Assembly (NCBI RefSeq): GCF_000198775.1
Contig: NC_014718.1
Span: forward strand, 531,881 to 595,880
Length of the DNA: 64,000 nucleotides
Source: Mycetohabitans rhizoxinica HKI 454
Lineage (GTDB): Bacteria > Pseudomonadota > Gammaproteobacteria > Burkholderiales > Burkholderiaceae
Direction of reading: 5' to 3'
Under the pieces are notes generated by a model. It did no database searches. It had not been told where the DNA came from and saw nothing but the letters and a program-made list of their open reading frames with translations. Shown here piece by piece: positions 19,793-28,715 of the stretch; within the stretch, counting starts at the first letter, position 1; each line of letters starts with the position of its first letter. A program made the position numbers and the translations under genes.

Positions 19793-19801
19793 CGACTCTA
19801 A

Positions 19802-20375
19802 ATTCTGTGTTTTCGCTGGCCGCAATTTAACCAATACGCCGATGGCGCGATGCCCGATACTCGCGCGATCTCGAACGAATATGGCAGGCAAGCACGACAG
19901 CACGTGCGATGCGCGAACCTCACACGGGCACGCACGTGCTCAATGCCCTTGTCTTTCAGGCATTCAATGGTGCGCTCGTAATCGACGTGCCTGCCTATTT
20001 GGGACATTTATTTACCGCTGGCGGTCGCACGCGAGCAACACGGACGGATCCGTTTGAGGTCGGTGACACTTCCCGCAACCGAAGACGGCCAGATTCGCAT
20101 CGCGGAGATCGTGGGTCTGGGTCGTCAAGCATGCGGCAACATCCACCTGTCCGAAACCGGAGCCTTGCGCCCAATCCGCATTCTGAAAATCGACAACAAG
20201 GGCCGGCACAACCGTCGCGTATGCATTGGCTTATTGAATCGATGAGCGCGGAGATCAGGTCTTGAACCAATGACACACACTGTCCCGCTCTTATCTCGCT
20301 ACCAGCAGCATGGGCGCAAAGAGCGTACGGCATGCACATCGCAGGCAGCGTCACCCGGTCCGTCGGTCACAGCTG
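19802..20375. other. Unassigned stretch
   Basis: No gene can be supported. Short frames exist on both strands but none resembles a known family or has a convincing ribosome-binding site. Confidence 0.35.
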
Positions 20376-20579
20376 TCAACTTGATCGCTTGTTGCCGGGC
20401 TCGTGCGTGCGCTCGCTATACGTTTCATTGCCGCAATGCGAGCATTTCGGAATCGGCGTGCCGGCCGGCACGTGCGTCGAGCGATGGCACTTTGCGCAAC
20501 GAAAGTCCCCCGTCTTCTGCGCCCTTTCTCCAGCACGCGCTGTTATCTTCGTCCTCTGGCCAGCCCGATATACGCGCCA
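20376..20579 (-). CDS. Small zinc-ribbon protein, start uncertain or broken
   Basis: A minus-strand frame reads DFRCAKCHRSTHVPAGTPIPKCSHCG and ends at TGA 20376-20378. Two CxxC pairs form a zinc ribbon, followed by a short acidic and basic tail. Upstream the frame is open (WRVYRAGQRTKITARAGERA) but has no ATG, GTG or TTG before a TAA. A GTG at 20580 is one base out of frame, so the gene may carry an early frameshift. It lies directly after the DUF1264 gene and was probably cotranscribed with it. Confidence 0.45.
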   Translation of the reverse strand, partial: WRVYRAGQRTKITARAGERAQKTGDFRCAKCHRSTHVPAGTPIPKCSHCGNETYSERTHEPGNKRSS

Positions 20580-20580
20580 C

Positions 20581-21369
20581 TCAACGCGGCACTTTTACCT
20601 TGACTTCAGCCGCCGCAAGCTGCAGCGTGCTGCCGTCCTGCCACGCGTCCGCACCGGCAATCGGCTGCGGCTGCGCCAGATCAGCACGACGCCGACGCAG
20701 CGCGTCGGTAGACACGCCGAACCGCGCGTCACGCGCCCGCACGCGCGCACGGTCAAGTTGCCCGTCATCTGTGAAACTCATCATCAGTTGCGGAATGCCA
20801 AACGGCAACGCGTGATCGCGATCGATCTGCCACGTATGCCACGTCTTGCCATACGTGTTGACGAGTTGCCCCATCAGCGCGTGCTCGGCCTGCTCCGGGA
20901 TGCCCGGCGCCAGAAGTTCTCCGGAGCGCACTTCGTAGCGGTGACTATGCCATAGCCGTCGCTCCTCGTCGGGCAGCGTGCGGAATACACGCTCGCTGAC
21001 GATGTATTCGATGCCAATCAGCTTGGCATCCGGCGCATCTGAATCGTAGATCACGCATTGATGGAAGTCTTCTGTCAGGTGCGTGCAGTAATGAAAGGCC
21101 TCGACCTGCCGGCCCATGTCGTCCGCATAGAAATGGAAACCGTTCAGGAACGCGCTCATCGCGTCAACAGGCCGCTTTTTCTGCAACAGTCGTGCGCCCG
21201 TATCGAGCACGCGGCTTCGCGGCGACAGCTTTGCTCCGGGCACGGGTGTGCCGTGATCTTCGTCGGCGCGGGCCAACGACGCCGACACGCCAGCCGCGGA
21301 GGCCAGCGCGATCTTGAGCGCTGACGACGTGAACGCTCGGCGGCACGCGCAGATTGCAGGTTGTTTCAT
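20581..21369 (-). CDS. DUF1264 (oil-body-associated-like) exported protein
   Basis: The 262-residue protein has an N-terminal export signal (RRAFTSSALKIALASAAGVSASLARA), possibly Tat-like because of the RR pair. A DUF1264 domain at about 60-230 shows FLNGFHFYADDMGRQVEAFHYC, QCVIYDSDAPDAKLIGIEYIVSE and HSHRYEVRSGELLAPGIP. The family is shared by plant oil-body proteins and bacteria; no enzymatic role is established. His and Cys residues in the first block could bind metal. Confidence 0.82.
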   Translation of the reverse strand: MKQPAICACRRAFTSSALKIALASAAGVSASLARADEDHGTPVPGAKLSPRSRVLDTGARLLQKKRPVDAMSAFLNGFHFYADDMGRQVEAFHYCTHLTEDFHQCVIYDSDAPDAKLIGIEYIVSERVFRTLPDEERRLWHSHRYEVRSGELLAPGIPEQAEHALMGQLVNTYGKTWHTWQIDRDHALPFGIPQLMMSFTDDGQLDRARVRARDARFGVSTDALRRRRADLAQPQPIAGADAWQDGSTLQLAAAEVKVKVPR

Positions 21370-21439
21370 TGATCACCCCGTTATTCGTGAATAGGGCCGC
21401 GGTGGCCCTCAAGATACAGACCGATGTGCCGCACAGGCA

Positions 21440-21682
21440 TCATGCCGATAAATCGCCACCACTGCGCGGCTCAACGTCCTTTGGATTATCAAGATGTCCC
21501 GGCGGCGGCTGGTATGGGCCCCGGTCCGGTTCCGGTTTCTGCGGAATCATCGTTTCATCCATGCTGCCATGGCCTTTTTGGTGCACCTTGCCGTCCTTGT
21601 CGATGGTTACTTCGCTTTCACCCTCCGCGTGTTTACGCATAGCGGGGTCGGCGCAATCAGCGGCATCGCGATGTTTCATCAT
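21440..21682 (-). CDS. Small hydrophilic hypothetical protein
   Basis: The 80-residue frame begins with ATGATG preceded by AAGGAG at good distance. The product is polar with acidic, Lys and Pro-rich stretches (GESEVTIDKDGKVHQKGHG, PEPDRGPYQPPPGH) and no membrane segment. It lies upstream of the DUF1264 gene on the same strand, 70 bases away. No family is recognised. Confidence 0.6.
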   Translation of the reverse strand: MMKHRDAADCADPAMRKHAEGESEVTIDKDGKVHQKGHGSMDETMIPQKPEPDRGPYQPPPGHLDNPKDVEPRSGGDLSA

Positions 21683-21940
21683 GGGTCTCCTTCAACAGGC
21701 GCGCAGCAACAGCGCGCGTCCCTGGGTAGAGCAAACCGCATGCCGCTATGTGGCAGCCCGGTGCCGGAACGAGCAAACGCCGCGATGCTCCGTCGTCATG
21801 GCCACTACACTGCTATGAAAGGCAACGCCGGTGCTCGCCGACCGCCGAAGACCGCTGCCACCCACATGCCGCCTTGGCGGACGGCACCAATCTTCATCAA
21901 TGGCGGAAATTGGACCGCTAGGTCTTTTACATCTACGACC

Positions 21941-21977
21941 TTGACAATGCATCTAAGTATTTATATCTTTAGATATG
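21941..21977 (+). promoter_or_regulatory. Promoter and candidate operator of the PadR-reductase operon
   Basis: TTGACA at 21941-21946 is followed after 17 bases by TATCTT at 21964-21969. An imperfect palindrome, CATCTAA (21950-21956) and TTAGATATG (21969-21977), overlaps the -10 element. Such a site is expected for autoregulation by the PadR-type repressor encoded 26 bases downstream. Confidence 0.55.
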
Positions 21978-22002
21978 TCTTACGACTTTATTGGAGAAAG
22001 CG

Positions 22003-22698
22003 ATGCGTCATTTTTCTCTTTTCCGCGATGGGCCACGCAGCCCGCGCTCGTGGGACGATTGCATGCCGTTTGCCGCGCTACGCCACGCGATGGGCCGGCA
22101 CAGCCACCAACGACACGGCGGCAGTAGCCCGTTCTGGGGCGGCGGTGGCAGCGGCGGCTTCGGCGACGACGAAAACATGTCACGTGGCCGCAAATTCTCG
22201 TCCGACGACCTGCAATTGCTGCTGCTCGCGCTAATCGCGCAACAGCCCAGCCATGGGTACGAGTTGATCAAGACATTAGATGCCCGCTCTAACGGCTACT
22301 ACAGCCCGAGCCCGGGCATGGTTTATCCGGCCCTGACCTACCTCGAGGAACTCGGCTACGTCACGGTCCAACTAGAAGGCAACCGCAAGCGGTACGTATT
22401 GGCGGATCCCGGGCGCGACTATCTCGACGCCAACAGGGAGCGCGCAGACCTGCTGCTCGCCAAGCTGCAGCACATCGGTCGCAAGATGGAGATGATCCGC
22501 CGCTTCTTCGCCAGTGGCGAAGGCGACGACATGTCGGGGGGCTCGGCGTGGCTGCCGGAATTCAACGAGGCCCGGCTCGCTCTGAAGCAAGCGCTGTACC
22601 GCCGCGATAATCTGCCACCGGACGAGCAGCGGCGCATCGCAGCCATCCTGATGCGCGCGGTCGCCGAAATCGAGCAGAAGCCGGAGGCAAGCCAATGA
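22003..22698 (+). CDS. yqjI: PadR-family repressor, YqjI-like
   Basis: The 231-residue protein has a His/Gly-rich N-terminal extension (about 1-65, with HAMGRHSHQRHGG) and a PadR winged helix (DDLQLLLLALIAQQPSHGYELIKTL, then SPSPGMVYPALTYLEELGYV). A C-terminal helical dimerisation part follows. E. coli YqjI has the same plan, binds nickel through its His-rich extension and represses itself and the ferric reductase gene yqjH. Here the next gene is a YqjH-like reductase with a four-base overlap, supporting the same role. ATG 22003 follows GGAGAAAG. Confidence 0.82.
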   Translation: MRHFSLFRDGPRSPRSWDDCMPFAALRHAMGRHSHQRHGGSSPFWGGGGSGGFGDDENMSRGRKFSSDDLQLLLLALIAQQPSHGYELIKTLDARSNGYYSPSPGMVYPALTYLEELGYVTVQLEGNRKRYVLADPGRDYLDANRERADLLLAKLQHIGRKMEMIRRFFASGEGDDMSGGSAWLPEFNEARLALKQALYRRDNLPPDEQRRIAAILMRAVAEIEQKPEASQ

Positions 22699-23537
22699 CA
22701 TCTAATCAGGATAACGTAACGGGGCGAGACCGCTCGGAGCGCATCGTGACACGCGTTCGCCATCCGTTGAAGTTTCGTCTGCTGTGCGTGAAGCGTGTGC
22801 GGCAAATCACGCCAACGCTGGTGCGTGTGACGCTGGCCGGCGACGATCTGCATGATTTCATCTCCGCCTCGTTCGACGACCACGTCAAGGTGTTTTTTCC
22901 ATTACCCGGCATGGACAACCCCCCGTTGCCGACTGTGGGACCGGATGGCGTCGCGTTCCCGGAGCATCATCCGCGCCCCCCGGCACGCGACTACACGCCG
23001 CGGCGCTACGATCGGCACGCAGGTGAATTGGATCTGGAATTCGCACTGCACGATGCCGGCCCCGCATCCGCATGGGCAAGGCAAGCGCAACCGGGACAAT
23101 GGCTCGGCGTCGGCGGACCACGAAGCTCGCTGGTCATCCCAACCGACTTCGACTGGCATTTGCTGATCGGCGACGATACCGCACTGCCGGCCATTGCGCG
23201 GCGGCTTGACGAGTTACCCGCCGATACTCGAGTGGCCACCGTGATCGAGGTAGCGGACGCGGCGTCGCGCATCGACCTCAAGACCCGCGCGCAACTGCAT
23301 GCGGTGTGGTGCTATCGCGACTGCGCGGGGCCCGACGGCGGCGCATTGTTACGCGCGGTACGGGATACGTACCTGCCGGACGGCGATGGCTACGTTTGGG
23401 TGGCGGCCGAGGCCAGCGTGGCGCGCGCAGTACGCCAGCACTTGGTGGAGGAGCGCGGCGTACCGAAGTCCCGAATCCGTGCGGCCAGCTATTGGCGGCG
23501 CGGTACCGCAGCGGTGCACGAGACGATCGATGGTTGA
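22695..23537 (+). CDS. yqjH: NADPH-dependent ferric siderophore reductase, YqjH-like
   Basis: This 280-residue siderophore-interacting protein has an N-terminal FAD-binding barrel with RDYTPRRYD (the FAD-contacting RxYTxR motif). WLGVGGPRSSLVIPTDFDWHLLIGDDTALPAI marks the flavin and nucleotide-binding part, and GYVWVAAEASVARAVRQHL near the C-terminus is typical. Such proteins release iron from ferric siderophores in the cytosol. It overlaps the PadR repressor gene by ATGA, so iron or nickel likely controls both. Confidence 0.88.
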   Translation: MTSNQDNVTGRDRSERIVTRVRHPLKFRLLCVKRVRQITPTLVRVTLAGDDLHDFISASFDDHVKVFFPLPGMDNPPLPTVGPDGVAFPEHHPRPPARDYTPRRYDRHAGELDLEFALHDAGPASAWARQAQPGQWLGVGGPRSSLVIPTDFDWHLLIGDDTALPAIARRLDELPADTRVATVIEVADAASRIDLKTRAQLHAVWCYRDCAGPDGGALLRAVRDTYLPDGDGYVWVAAEASVARAVRQHLVEERGVPKSRIRAASYWRRGTAAVHETIDG

Positions 23538-23599
23538 CGATCTGCATCGTGCTCTGCCTGGTCAGCGTGCGACGGGTATTCGCAAAGTCGGCGCCGGCG

Positions 23600-23840
23600 C
23601 CAATGGACGGCGACCAGCAAGCTGGACGAGGCGATGCAACTGATGTGAACGCTGGATCTGCGCCCGAACCGAACGCCATACGTCGGCGACACGACACACG
23701 ATTACAACGTCGCGCGCGCTCGGCTGGCGACCCGTTCTCGTGTCGATGGGTCATCATGATGCCAGCCGGCTACTTCGCAGCAGCGCCCCGGTGTACGGCG
23801 GGCTCGGCGAGTTGCTCAGAGATCTGACGTGCAGATGGCA
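23600..23840 (+). pseudogene. HAD-superfamily phosphatase, C-terminal relic
   Basis: The frames contain LRPNRTPYVGDTTHDYNVARA, a HAD motif IV (VGDTxxD) of phosphoglycolate-phosphatase-like enzymes, and then HHDASRLLRSSAPVYGGLGELLRDL, a typical C-terminal end. Stops and a frame change lie between them and the N-terminal half is absent. Confidence 0.55.
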
Positions 23841-23868
23841 ACCGACAGCAACGATAGGAGCGTTGAAC

Positions 23869-24000
23869 ATGGCTGATTTTCTCAATCCGGCAGTCCTCGC
23901 CGTGGTGGTGGCTGCCCTCACCATGCGCGCGCTCGTCGCATTCTACTACCGCGATAGTACGCGGGTGCTGCATCTGCTACGCCTGCTACCGCGTCTGTAG
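23869..24000 (+). CDS. Small single-pass membrane peptide (43 residues)
   Basis: ATG 23869 is preceded by GGAG eight bases upstream. The product has one clear hydrophobic helix (NPAVLAVVVAALTMRALVAFYY) and a short basic tail ending LHLLRLLPRL. No family is recognised; it could be a small membrane regulator or a chance frame, but the ribosome-binding site and composition favour a gene. Confidence 0.45.
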   Translation: MADFLNPAVLAVVVAALTMRALVAFYYRDSTRVLHLLRLLPRL

Positions 24001-24419
24001 GGCCGCTAGCGTAGTGCTTTTAATCCCGCCGAACGGAAGTTGTGTAAACAGGACAAAAGTAGGTAACAATTTTTTCTATGCGGGGAGATACAATTTTTGT
24101 TTAGTAATACTAATATTTTCCCTCCCTCTTAGATGATTAACGACCCGACAACTTCAGTACCCTGCAGGCCAGGCGCTGGCGCGCCACTCAAGGCAAGCTG
24201 CATGGCGTACCTTGCAACACGGGTGCATATCTCCGTGAAAGTGCTGATTGGGAAGCCCGGCTGACGACCCAGATTTTGTTTCGCAAAGCTGAAAAAGCTT
24301 GAGGCGAAATACGGGTTTGCGGGCTACGACCCAAACTCGATTGCGGAACAGGTTTTTTCGTAAGTGGTCGATATCTATAAAATTCTCGGGATCCTCAAGA
24401 ACCGAGCGGGCCGGCTCTT
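24001..24419. other. AT-rich noncoding stretch at the island's left edge
   Basis: No gene is supported. Around 24050-24130 the DNA is strikingly AT-rich compared with the preceding core genes, marking the left limit of the accessory region. Confidence 0.4.
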
Positions 24420-25809
24420 TTATATTGACGTCTGCTTATCGGACCATGTCACGCGCGTGTTCACGCGCCGGCTCTTGACCCTATTCATAGACTTGGCTTT
24501 TTTATCTCCGTGCTGAATGACCACCTTTTCGCCGACGCGCACTTCACGGTCGAGATGGGCCTTCTCGTAGCAAATGGCCACCATGTCGGATACCTGCACT
24601 AGGGCGTGATGCGAGGATGTGGCGACCACCTTGTCTTTAAAGTCTTGCTTCCTTTGGCCAGCACTTCCTTTGGCCAGCATCTCGAACCATAAGGCCCCGT
24701 TGTCCTGCAGCCATTTCAATCACGCGGCGCGACTCGTCCAGGGCCACATTGCCTTTGGGCACCTGTTCGCGATGAAGCTGCTCGGACAATTGTGCGCTGA
24801 CGCTGAGGTAGGGCGTTTCGCGGTCGTTTTGCGATATCTGCGTGACTCGGCCCTGCTTGATATCGTGGAGCTGCTTGTAGGCGCCGTCTAGTTCAGGATG
24901 CTTGGCTAAGGCCTCGAGCTTGGCGGCCAACTCGTCGTGGTCGGCCGACACGGGGCGCAACGTGCGATCCTGCTCGGACCGGCTTACTTGCGCATAAGTG
25001 TGACTTGGTGGATTTTCATTGCCGTCCATGGCCTTCCCGTCCGCGACCATGCGTAGGGTATCGGCCACGTTGTCGCGGTAGCTCCCGCGTTGACTGGCCA
25101 AGGCGTTGATTTGCTCCAGCACCGATACGTAATCGCAGCGCTCATCGTAGGTCCAGTCTCTCGCACGCTCCTGCTCCAGCACCTGAACAGCCTCGGGCGC
25201 TTTCTGCCAGTTGCCGCGTTCTTGCAAATTTTCGTAGATGGGCTGCTGGTTGGCGTCATAGACGCGCACGGCATCCACTAGCTTCTCGTGCTCCAGCGCA
25301 CGCACCGATTCAACGATACCAGTGTAGGCGTTATCGTGCTGCTCCTCGTTCACAAAGCGCCCGGTGCCGCGCTCAGCCACTTGTTCCTCAAAGCGCAACC
25401 GGGCTCGCGCAAACGAGGTTTTGGCATTGACGGCCATGACACGAGCCTCGATCTTGTAGCCTGCATCCTTAAGTCGGCGCGTTAGGTCACAGATGCTCTC
25501 CGGGCTACGCATGGTGTCGTCAATCACTAGGTTGCGCCGATTCTCAGCGGCCACGATGGTCAGCCGGGTTACCCACTCTCCTGCTTCCTTGTGCGTGCGA
25601 TCGGCTGCGTGCTGCGGATCTTCGCGAGAAAGCCGCTTATGGCAGAGATTTCGCTCCCGCATCCGGTCCGCATCGATGAGCACGGCGCCGCCGCTGCTGC
25701 GTAGCTCGTGGATCGCTTCAGCGGCCAACTCAGTAGCCGTACAGTCCGCGGGCCTGCGGAGCGTACTGCTGGATAACGCGCTCGATAGCCTCAGGCTCCT
25801 TTGGGTCAA
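24420..25809 (-). pseudogene. Zeta-toxin-like kinase with KfrB-like tail, broken twice
   Basis: The minus frame contains most of a plasmid-type zeta toxin: GGAVLIDADRMRERN, HKEAGEWVTRLTIVAAENRRNLVIDDTMR and RLRFEEQVAERGTGRFVNEEQHD. The family's Walker A loop is gone. The sequence begins TELAAEAIHEL, which in relatives directly follows GxxGxGK, and it is joined to the end of the upstream partner gene, pointing to a deletion. Near the 3' end a 16-base tandem duplication (24648-24679) shifts the frame and separates a KfrB-like tail (DKVVATSSHHALVQVSD, VGEKVVIQHGD). ATP-dependent toxicity is therefore unlikely. Confidence 0.75.
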
Positions 25810-25993
25810 GTTCGTCGCGCAGTGCGTCTAACGCATCCACCTCCTGCAAGGCGCGCTCAATAGCCGGCTCGTCGGGCACCGGCCTGTCGCGCTCGGCCGC
25901 AATGGTCTCAGAATGGTGGGCAATAATGGCGCCCAACACGTCCAGCGCCACCTCGTAGCGAACGCCGGCACGACTGAATAGTTGCTTGGTCAT
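25730..25993 (-). CDS. Zeta-toxin-associated small protein (putative antitoxin or partner)
   Basis: The 87-residue protein (VLGAIIAHHSETIAAERDRPVPDEPAIERAL..., then LDPKEPEAIERVIQQYAP) resembles the small gene commonly found just upstream of plasmid zeta-toxin genes. It is mainly helical and acidic. Its stop lies in the junction created by loss of the toxin's N-terminus. If it neutralised the toxin, it is now redundant. The antitoxin role is inferred from position. Confidence 0.55.
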   Translation of the reverse strand: MTKQLFSRAGVRYEVALDVLGAIIAHHSETIAAERDRPVPDEPAIERALQEVDALDALRDELDPKEPEAIERVIQQYAPQARGLYGY

Positions 25994-26029
25994 GCTTGAG
26001 ACTCCAACAATAGTATCTGAAGCTGATTC

Positions 26030-26160
26030 AGGCCATGGCGGACATGGGTCTGAAACCGGGTCATGCGGCCGAACGGCTGGGCCTGAGCGCGCGTCAGATT
26101 GAGCGGCTGGTGATCCGATATCGTAAGTCGGGCGCGCCTCCCTTTGGCTGTTCTCACGCT
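26030..26160 (+). pseudogene. Transposase HTH relic (ISNCY/IS481-like)
   Basis: A frame reads IQAMADMGLKPGHAAERLGLSARQIERLVIRYRKSGA, a helix-turn-helix typical of the N-terminus of ISNCY or IS481-type transposases. Nothing of the catalytic domain follows. Confidence 0.45.
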
Positions 26161-26169
26161 ACATAGGAT

Positions 26170-26589
26170 CTAATTTAAATAGAATTGGATTCGATCTGTC
26201 GTCCAAGTCGCCACCCCCGTCCCGAAGAAATCCGCATCCTCCGTCCAAACCGGACATCCGATTGCCATAGCACATGCCAGGACGGGCCAATCGTCGGCAT
26301 CCCTTGCCCCGATGCGCTGGAGCGCAGCGGCCTGGGCATCTCCATAGATTTCAGCGTCAACAATTTGGATCAAGGGAACCAAGCTATCCAGCACAGCTAT
26401 CGCTGACTCCGACGCAACGCCTCTTTTCTCCAGTAATGCTGGCAGGTACTTTCTGGCGTCTGTGTACGCCACGTCGGGAGCAAAAAACTGAACTGCGTGA
26501 ACATGCGCCATGACCAACTCGCGCACGCGCGTGCCAAGAACTGCCCGAATCAAGATATTTGCATCGAGTACGATTGCCTTATTGCTCAT
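26170..26589 (-). CDS. PIN-domain ribonuclease (toxin of a TA pair)
   Basis: The 139-residue protein has a PIN-domain layout: the first acidic residue in VLDANILIRAVLG (Asp 9), a mid-domain Glu/Asp region, and the closing DADDWPVLACAMAIGCPVWTEDADFFGTG. PIN toxins cleave RNA with metal ions. Its start overlaps the stop of the upstream Phd-type antitoxin gene, so the pair is coupled. All acidic positions appear present; activity is plausible. Confidence 0.8.
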   Translation of the reverse strand: MSNKAIVLDANILIRAVLGTRVRELVMAHVHAVQFFAPDVAYTDARKYLPALLEKRGVASESAIAVLDSLVPLIQIVDAEIYGDAQAAALQRIGARDADDWPVLACAMAIGCPVWTEDADFFGTGVATWTTDRIQFYLN

Positions 26590-26876
26590 GCGGATTTGGC
26601 ACCGGTCTTGCCCTTGCCGGTCGATGCCCGGCGAACTGCCTTAAACTCGGACACCACCTCTTCGACATCCACGCCACGGCCAGTCAGCAGATCATCCAAG
26701 ATTTCACTTGCCTTTTTCATAGCGGCAAGATGCGCTTCGGCTTGGCCATGTGCCGGAATGAAGTACCCTACCGTCTGGCCGTGCCGCGTCACCGCAACGG
26801 GCATATTCGCCGCGATGTATTCCGCCAAGTCAGCACGAAACTCACGGATTCCGACTGTGATCGCTTCCATATCCAT
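26586..26876 (-). CDS. Phd/YefM-type antitoxin
   Basis: The 96-residue protein (ITVGIREFRADLAEYI, AVTRHGQTVGYFIPAHG) fits the Phd/YefM fold, which binds DNA through its N-terminus and the toxin through a disordered C-terminus, here Lys/Gly/Ala-rich. It directly precedes the PIN toxin with a short overlap and should autoregulate the operon. Confidence 0.75.
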   Translation of the reverse strand: MDMEAITVGIREFRADLAEYIAANMPVAVTRHGQTVGYFIPAHGQAEAHLAAMKKASEILDDLLTGRGVDVEEVVSEFKAVRRASTGKGKTGAKSA

Positions 26877-27109
26877 GCTCCTACGCGCTCGCCGAGCGCA
26901 AAATGTGAATCAATGTGTACATATTTTAACAGATAGCGGCCTGGGTGCAAGCACCCACAAGACCGTAGCAATAGGTGTATGAGGGGTACCGTCAGAATTC
27001 ACAAAATATCGTACGCCAGTGGCCCGGAAACCCTTGTTGGACTTGCCTTGAGTGCACAAATTGTTTTTCGAGCGCGATTTGGATCGAGCCTGCATCGTCT
27101 AATTGATTG

Positions 27110-27780
27110 ATTTTATTGATTGTGCATTGCAGCTATCGTACGGAAAATTTCGAATCCTGAAGGCGCCCCAGCGACTGGTCGAGTCTTTGACGATGCTCGT
27201 CCCAAAGAGGCTCCTCCGTCAATATTTTGTAGATCTGGCGGGTTGTACGCCGTCATCACTTTGGCGCAGATCCTCTCGATGACGTTCACGCTAGGCAGCA
27301 GGATGACCTGCCGGCGCGGGTATTCGACCAACGCTTGCGCGAGGACGATGCCCTTATTCGTCTGCATCGCGAGGCCGACGAGCGAATGCACCGTCGCCCG
27401 ATAGTGCGATAGGCCGAACAATTACAGGCCGAGATGAGCGCGCAACTCGAGTTGGTGTTCGCGACGGGTTTCCTCGCGCTTCAGACACTGGGACCAGCAC
27501 GCCGGATTGATGCGCCGTTGCGGGGCGTCCATTGCAGCAATGCGGGCGGCACGTCGGTCGTCGTCAACCCTCCCTGGCCCAAACACCAAAGTAAGCAACG
27601 CTGCACGGCGAAGCCAAGACGATTCGCATCGCCATGCCGCTGACGAATCACGAGCAGGTCGGCCTCACTGAACGTATAGTGGCAAATCAGCTTGCCGAGC
27701 TCCTCGGGGATAGCTAGGAGGCGCTCCCGTTCCGATGCCGACAGAAAATCGGGCGATCGGGCGACGTGACATAAGGCTCC
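27110..27780 (-). pseudogene. Tn3-family transposase, N-terminal relic
   Basis: Reading down the minus strand, DFLSASERERLLAIPEELGKLICHY and FSEADLLVIRQRHGD are the classical Tn3 transposase start. A second frame at 27421-27113 continues with LVGLAMQTNKGIVLAQALVEY and VILLPSVNVIERICAK of the DUF4158 domain. A frameshift and stop separate them and the catalytic part is absent. Confidence 0.65.
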
Positions 27781-27784
27781 TTGA

Positions 27785-28590
27785 AGAGAGGCGAAACGTC
27801 AGTCCCAACTGAGCCGGTGACGTGTCTGCATGGCTTCGTGCCGCACATCGTCTTCGGCATGCAGATAGACGCTTGTGGTCGCGAGCGAGGCATGCCCAAG
27901 GTTGTCACATACGAAACGCAGTTCGAGCTGCTGATCGGTCATGTGTGGGCCGGCTGTATGCCGGACCCAGTGCGCCGATGCGCGGGCAAGCTGATCGGCC
28001 TAAACATGCCACTCGAGGCCACGCGAGCGCAGTCGTGCCGCGGCCAATGCGAAGATTTCCTTGACGATCAGGTGGATCGAGCTGCGCGCGAGCGGTTTCT
28101 CATGGCCGATGAGCGGCAGCAGCAGCGTGCGGTTCTCACCTTGATATGGAGATGGCGCCAGGCCGTGCGCGCGCCGGTAACGGGCAAGTTCGGCGATCGG
28201 CTCGTCGGTGGCTGGCACCAGGCGCATCCGGTTGCCCCTTGCCATGCACCTCGTTCACCAGCGTTCGACGCCGGCGGCATCGCGCCGGCAGAAGACACCC
28301 CCTATCGGCGTGCTGGCGATCTCCGCCGCGTACAGGCCAGCCAGGTACAACACGGTGAACAGCCATCGGCAGCGCGCAGTGTGCAGCCGCTCGCGCTCGG
28401 TGCCGACGAGCAACGTTTCAATTGTTGTTTTGACCACGCTCCACCACTCGTAGGTCAAATAGCGCGCCACGGCCGGTCTCGTCGCGACGCCGCGGCGACG
28501 CGTGAGCGACAGCGGGTTACCGGCCAGGTAGCCGGCGTCCACAAACCAGGCGAATATCACGTTGAGAATCGTCATCGCGTGCCGTTGTCA
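27785..28590 (-). pseudogene. Tyrosine recombinase/phage integrase pseudogene
   Basis: Pieces in order are an N-terminal SAM-like part (WFVDAGYLAGNPLSLTRRRG), a core part with AGLYAAEIASTPIGG, MRLVPATDEPIAELARYRRAHG, then ASAHWVRHTAG and FVCDNLGHASLATTSVYLHAED containing the catalytic His-x-x-Arg, His and Tyr block. A frame change near 28250 and a stop near 28000 break the gene. Confidence 0.65.
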
Positions 28591-28715
28591 ACAGCAACTC
28601 AGATGGAATGGTCGCCTCCCGCCTCAGCAGCTGTTCCAGCGACTGACCTGGGTGCTTGGTTTCGGTGCAAATATGCGACAGTGTCTTTTCCGTTCTTTCG
28701 TGAAGGAGAGATTCA
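28591..28715 (+). ncRNA. Candidate IS110 left-end noncoding segment (possible bridge RNA)
   Basis: This 125-base segment lies between the integrase relic and the IS110 transposase and contains no gene. Short complementary runs such as CAGCAGCTG and CAGCGACTG occur. In IS110-group elements the bridge RNA is made from this end. Exact ends and folding are not determined, so the call rests on position. Confidence 0.3.

Larger units (their letters stand above)
18933..19798 (+). mobile_element. IS5-family (IS427-like) insertion sequence, 866 bp
   Basis: The ends are near-perfect inverted repeats starting GAGTCGCTAAC at 18933 and its complement ending at 19798. A TAA direct repeat flanks them (18930-18932 and 19799-19801), which fits the three-base target duplication of the IS427 group. 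Both transposase frames are present. The intact ends and target repeat mark it as a fairly recent insertion. Confidence 0.85.
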
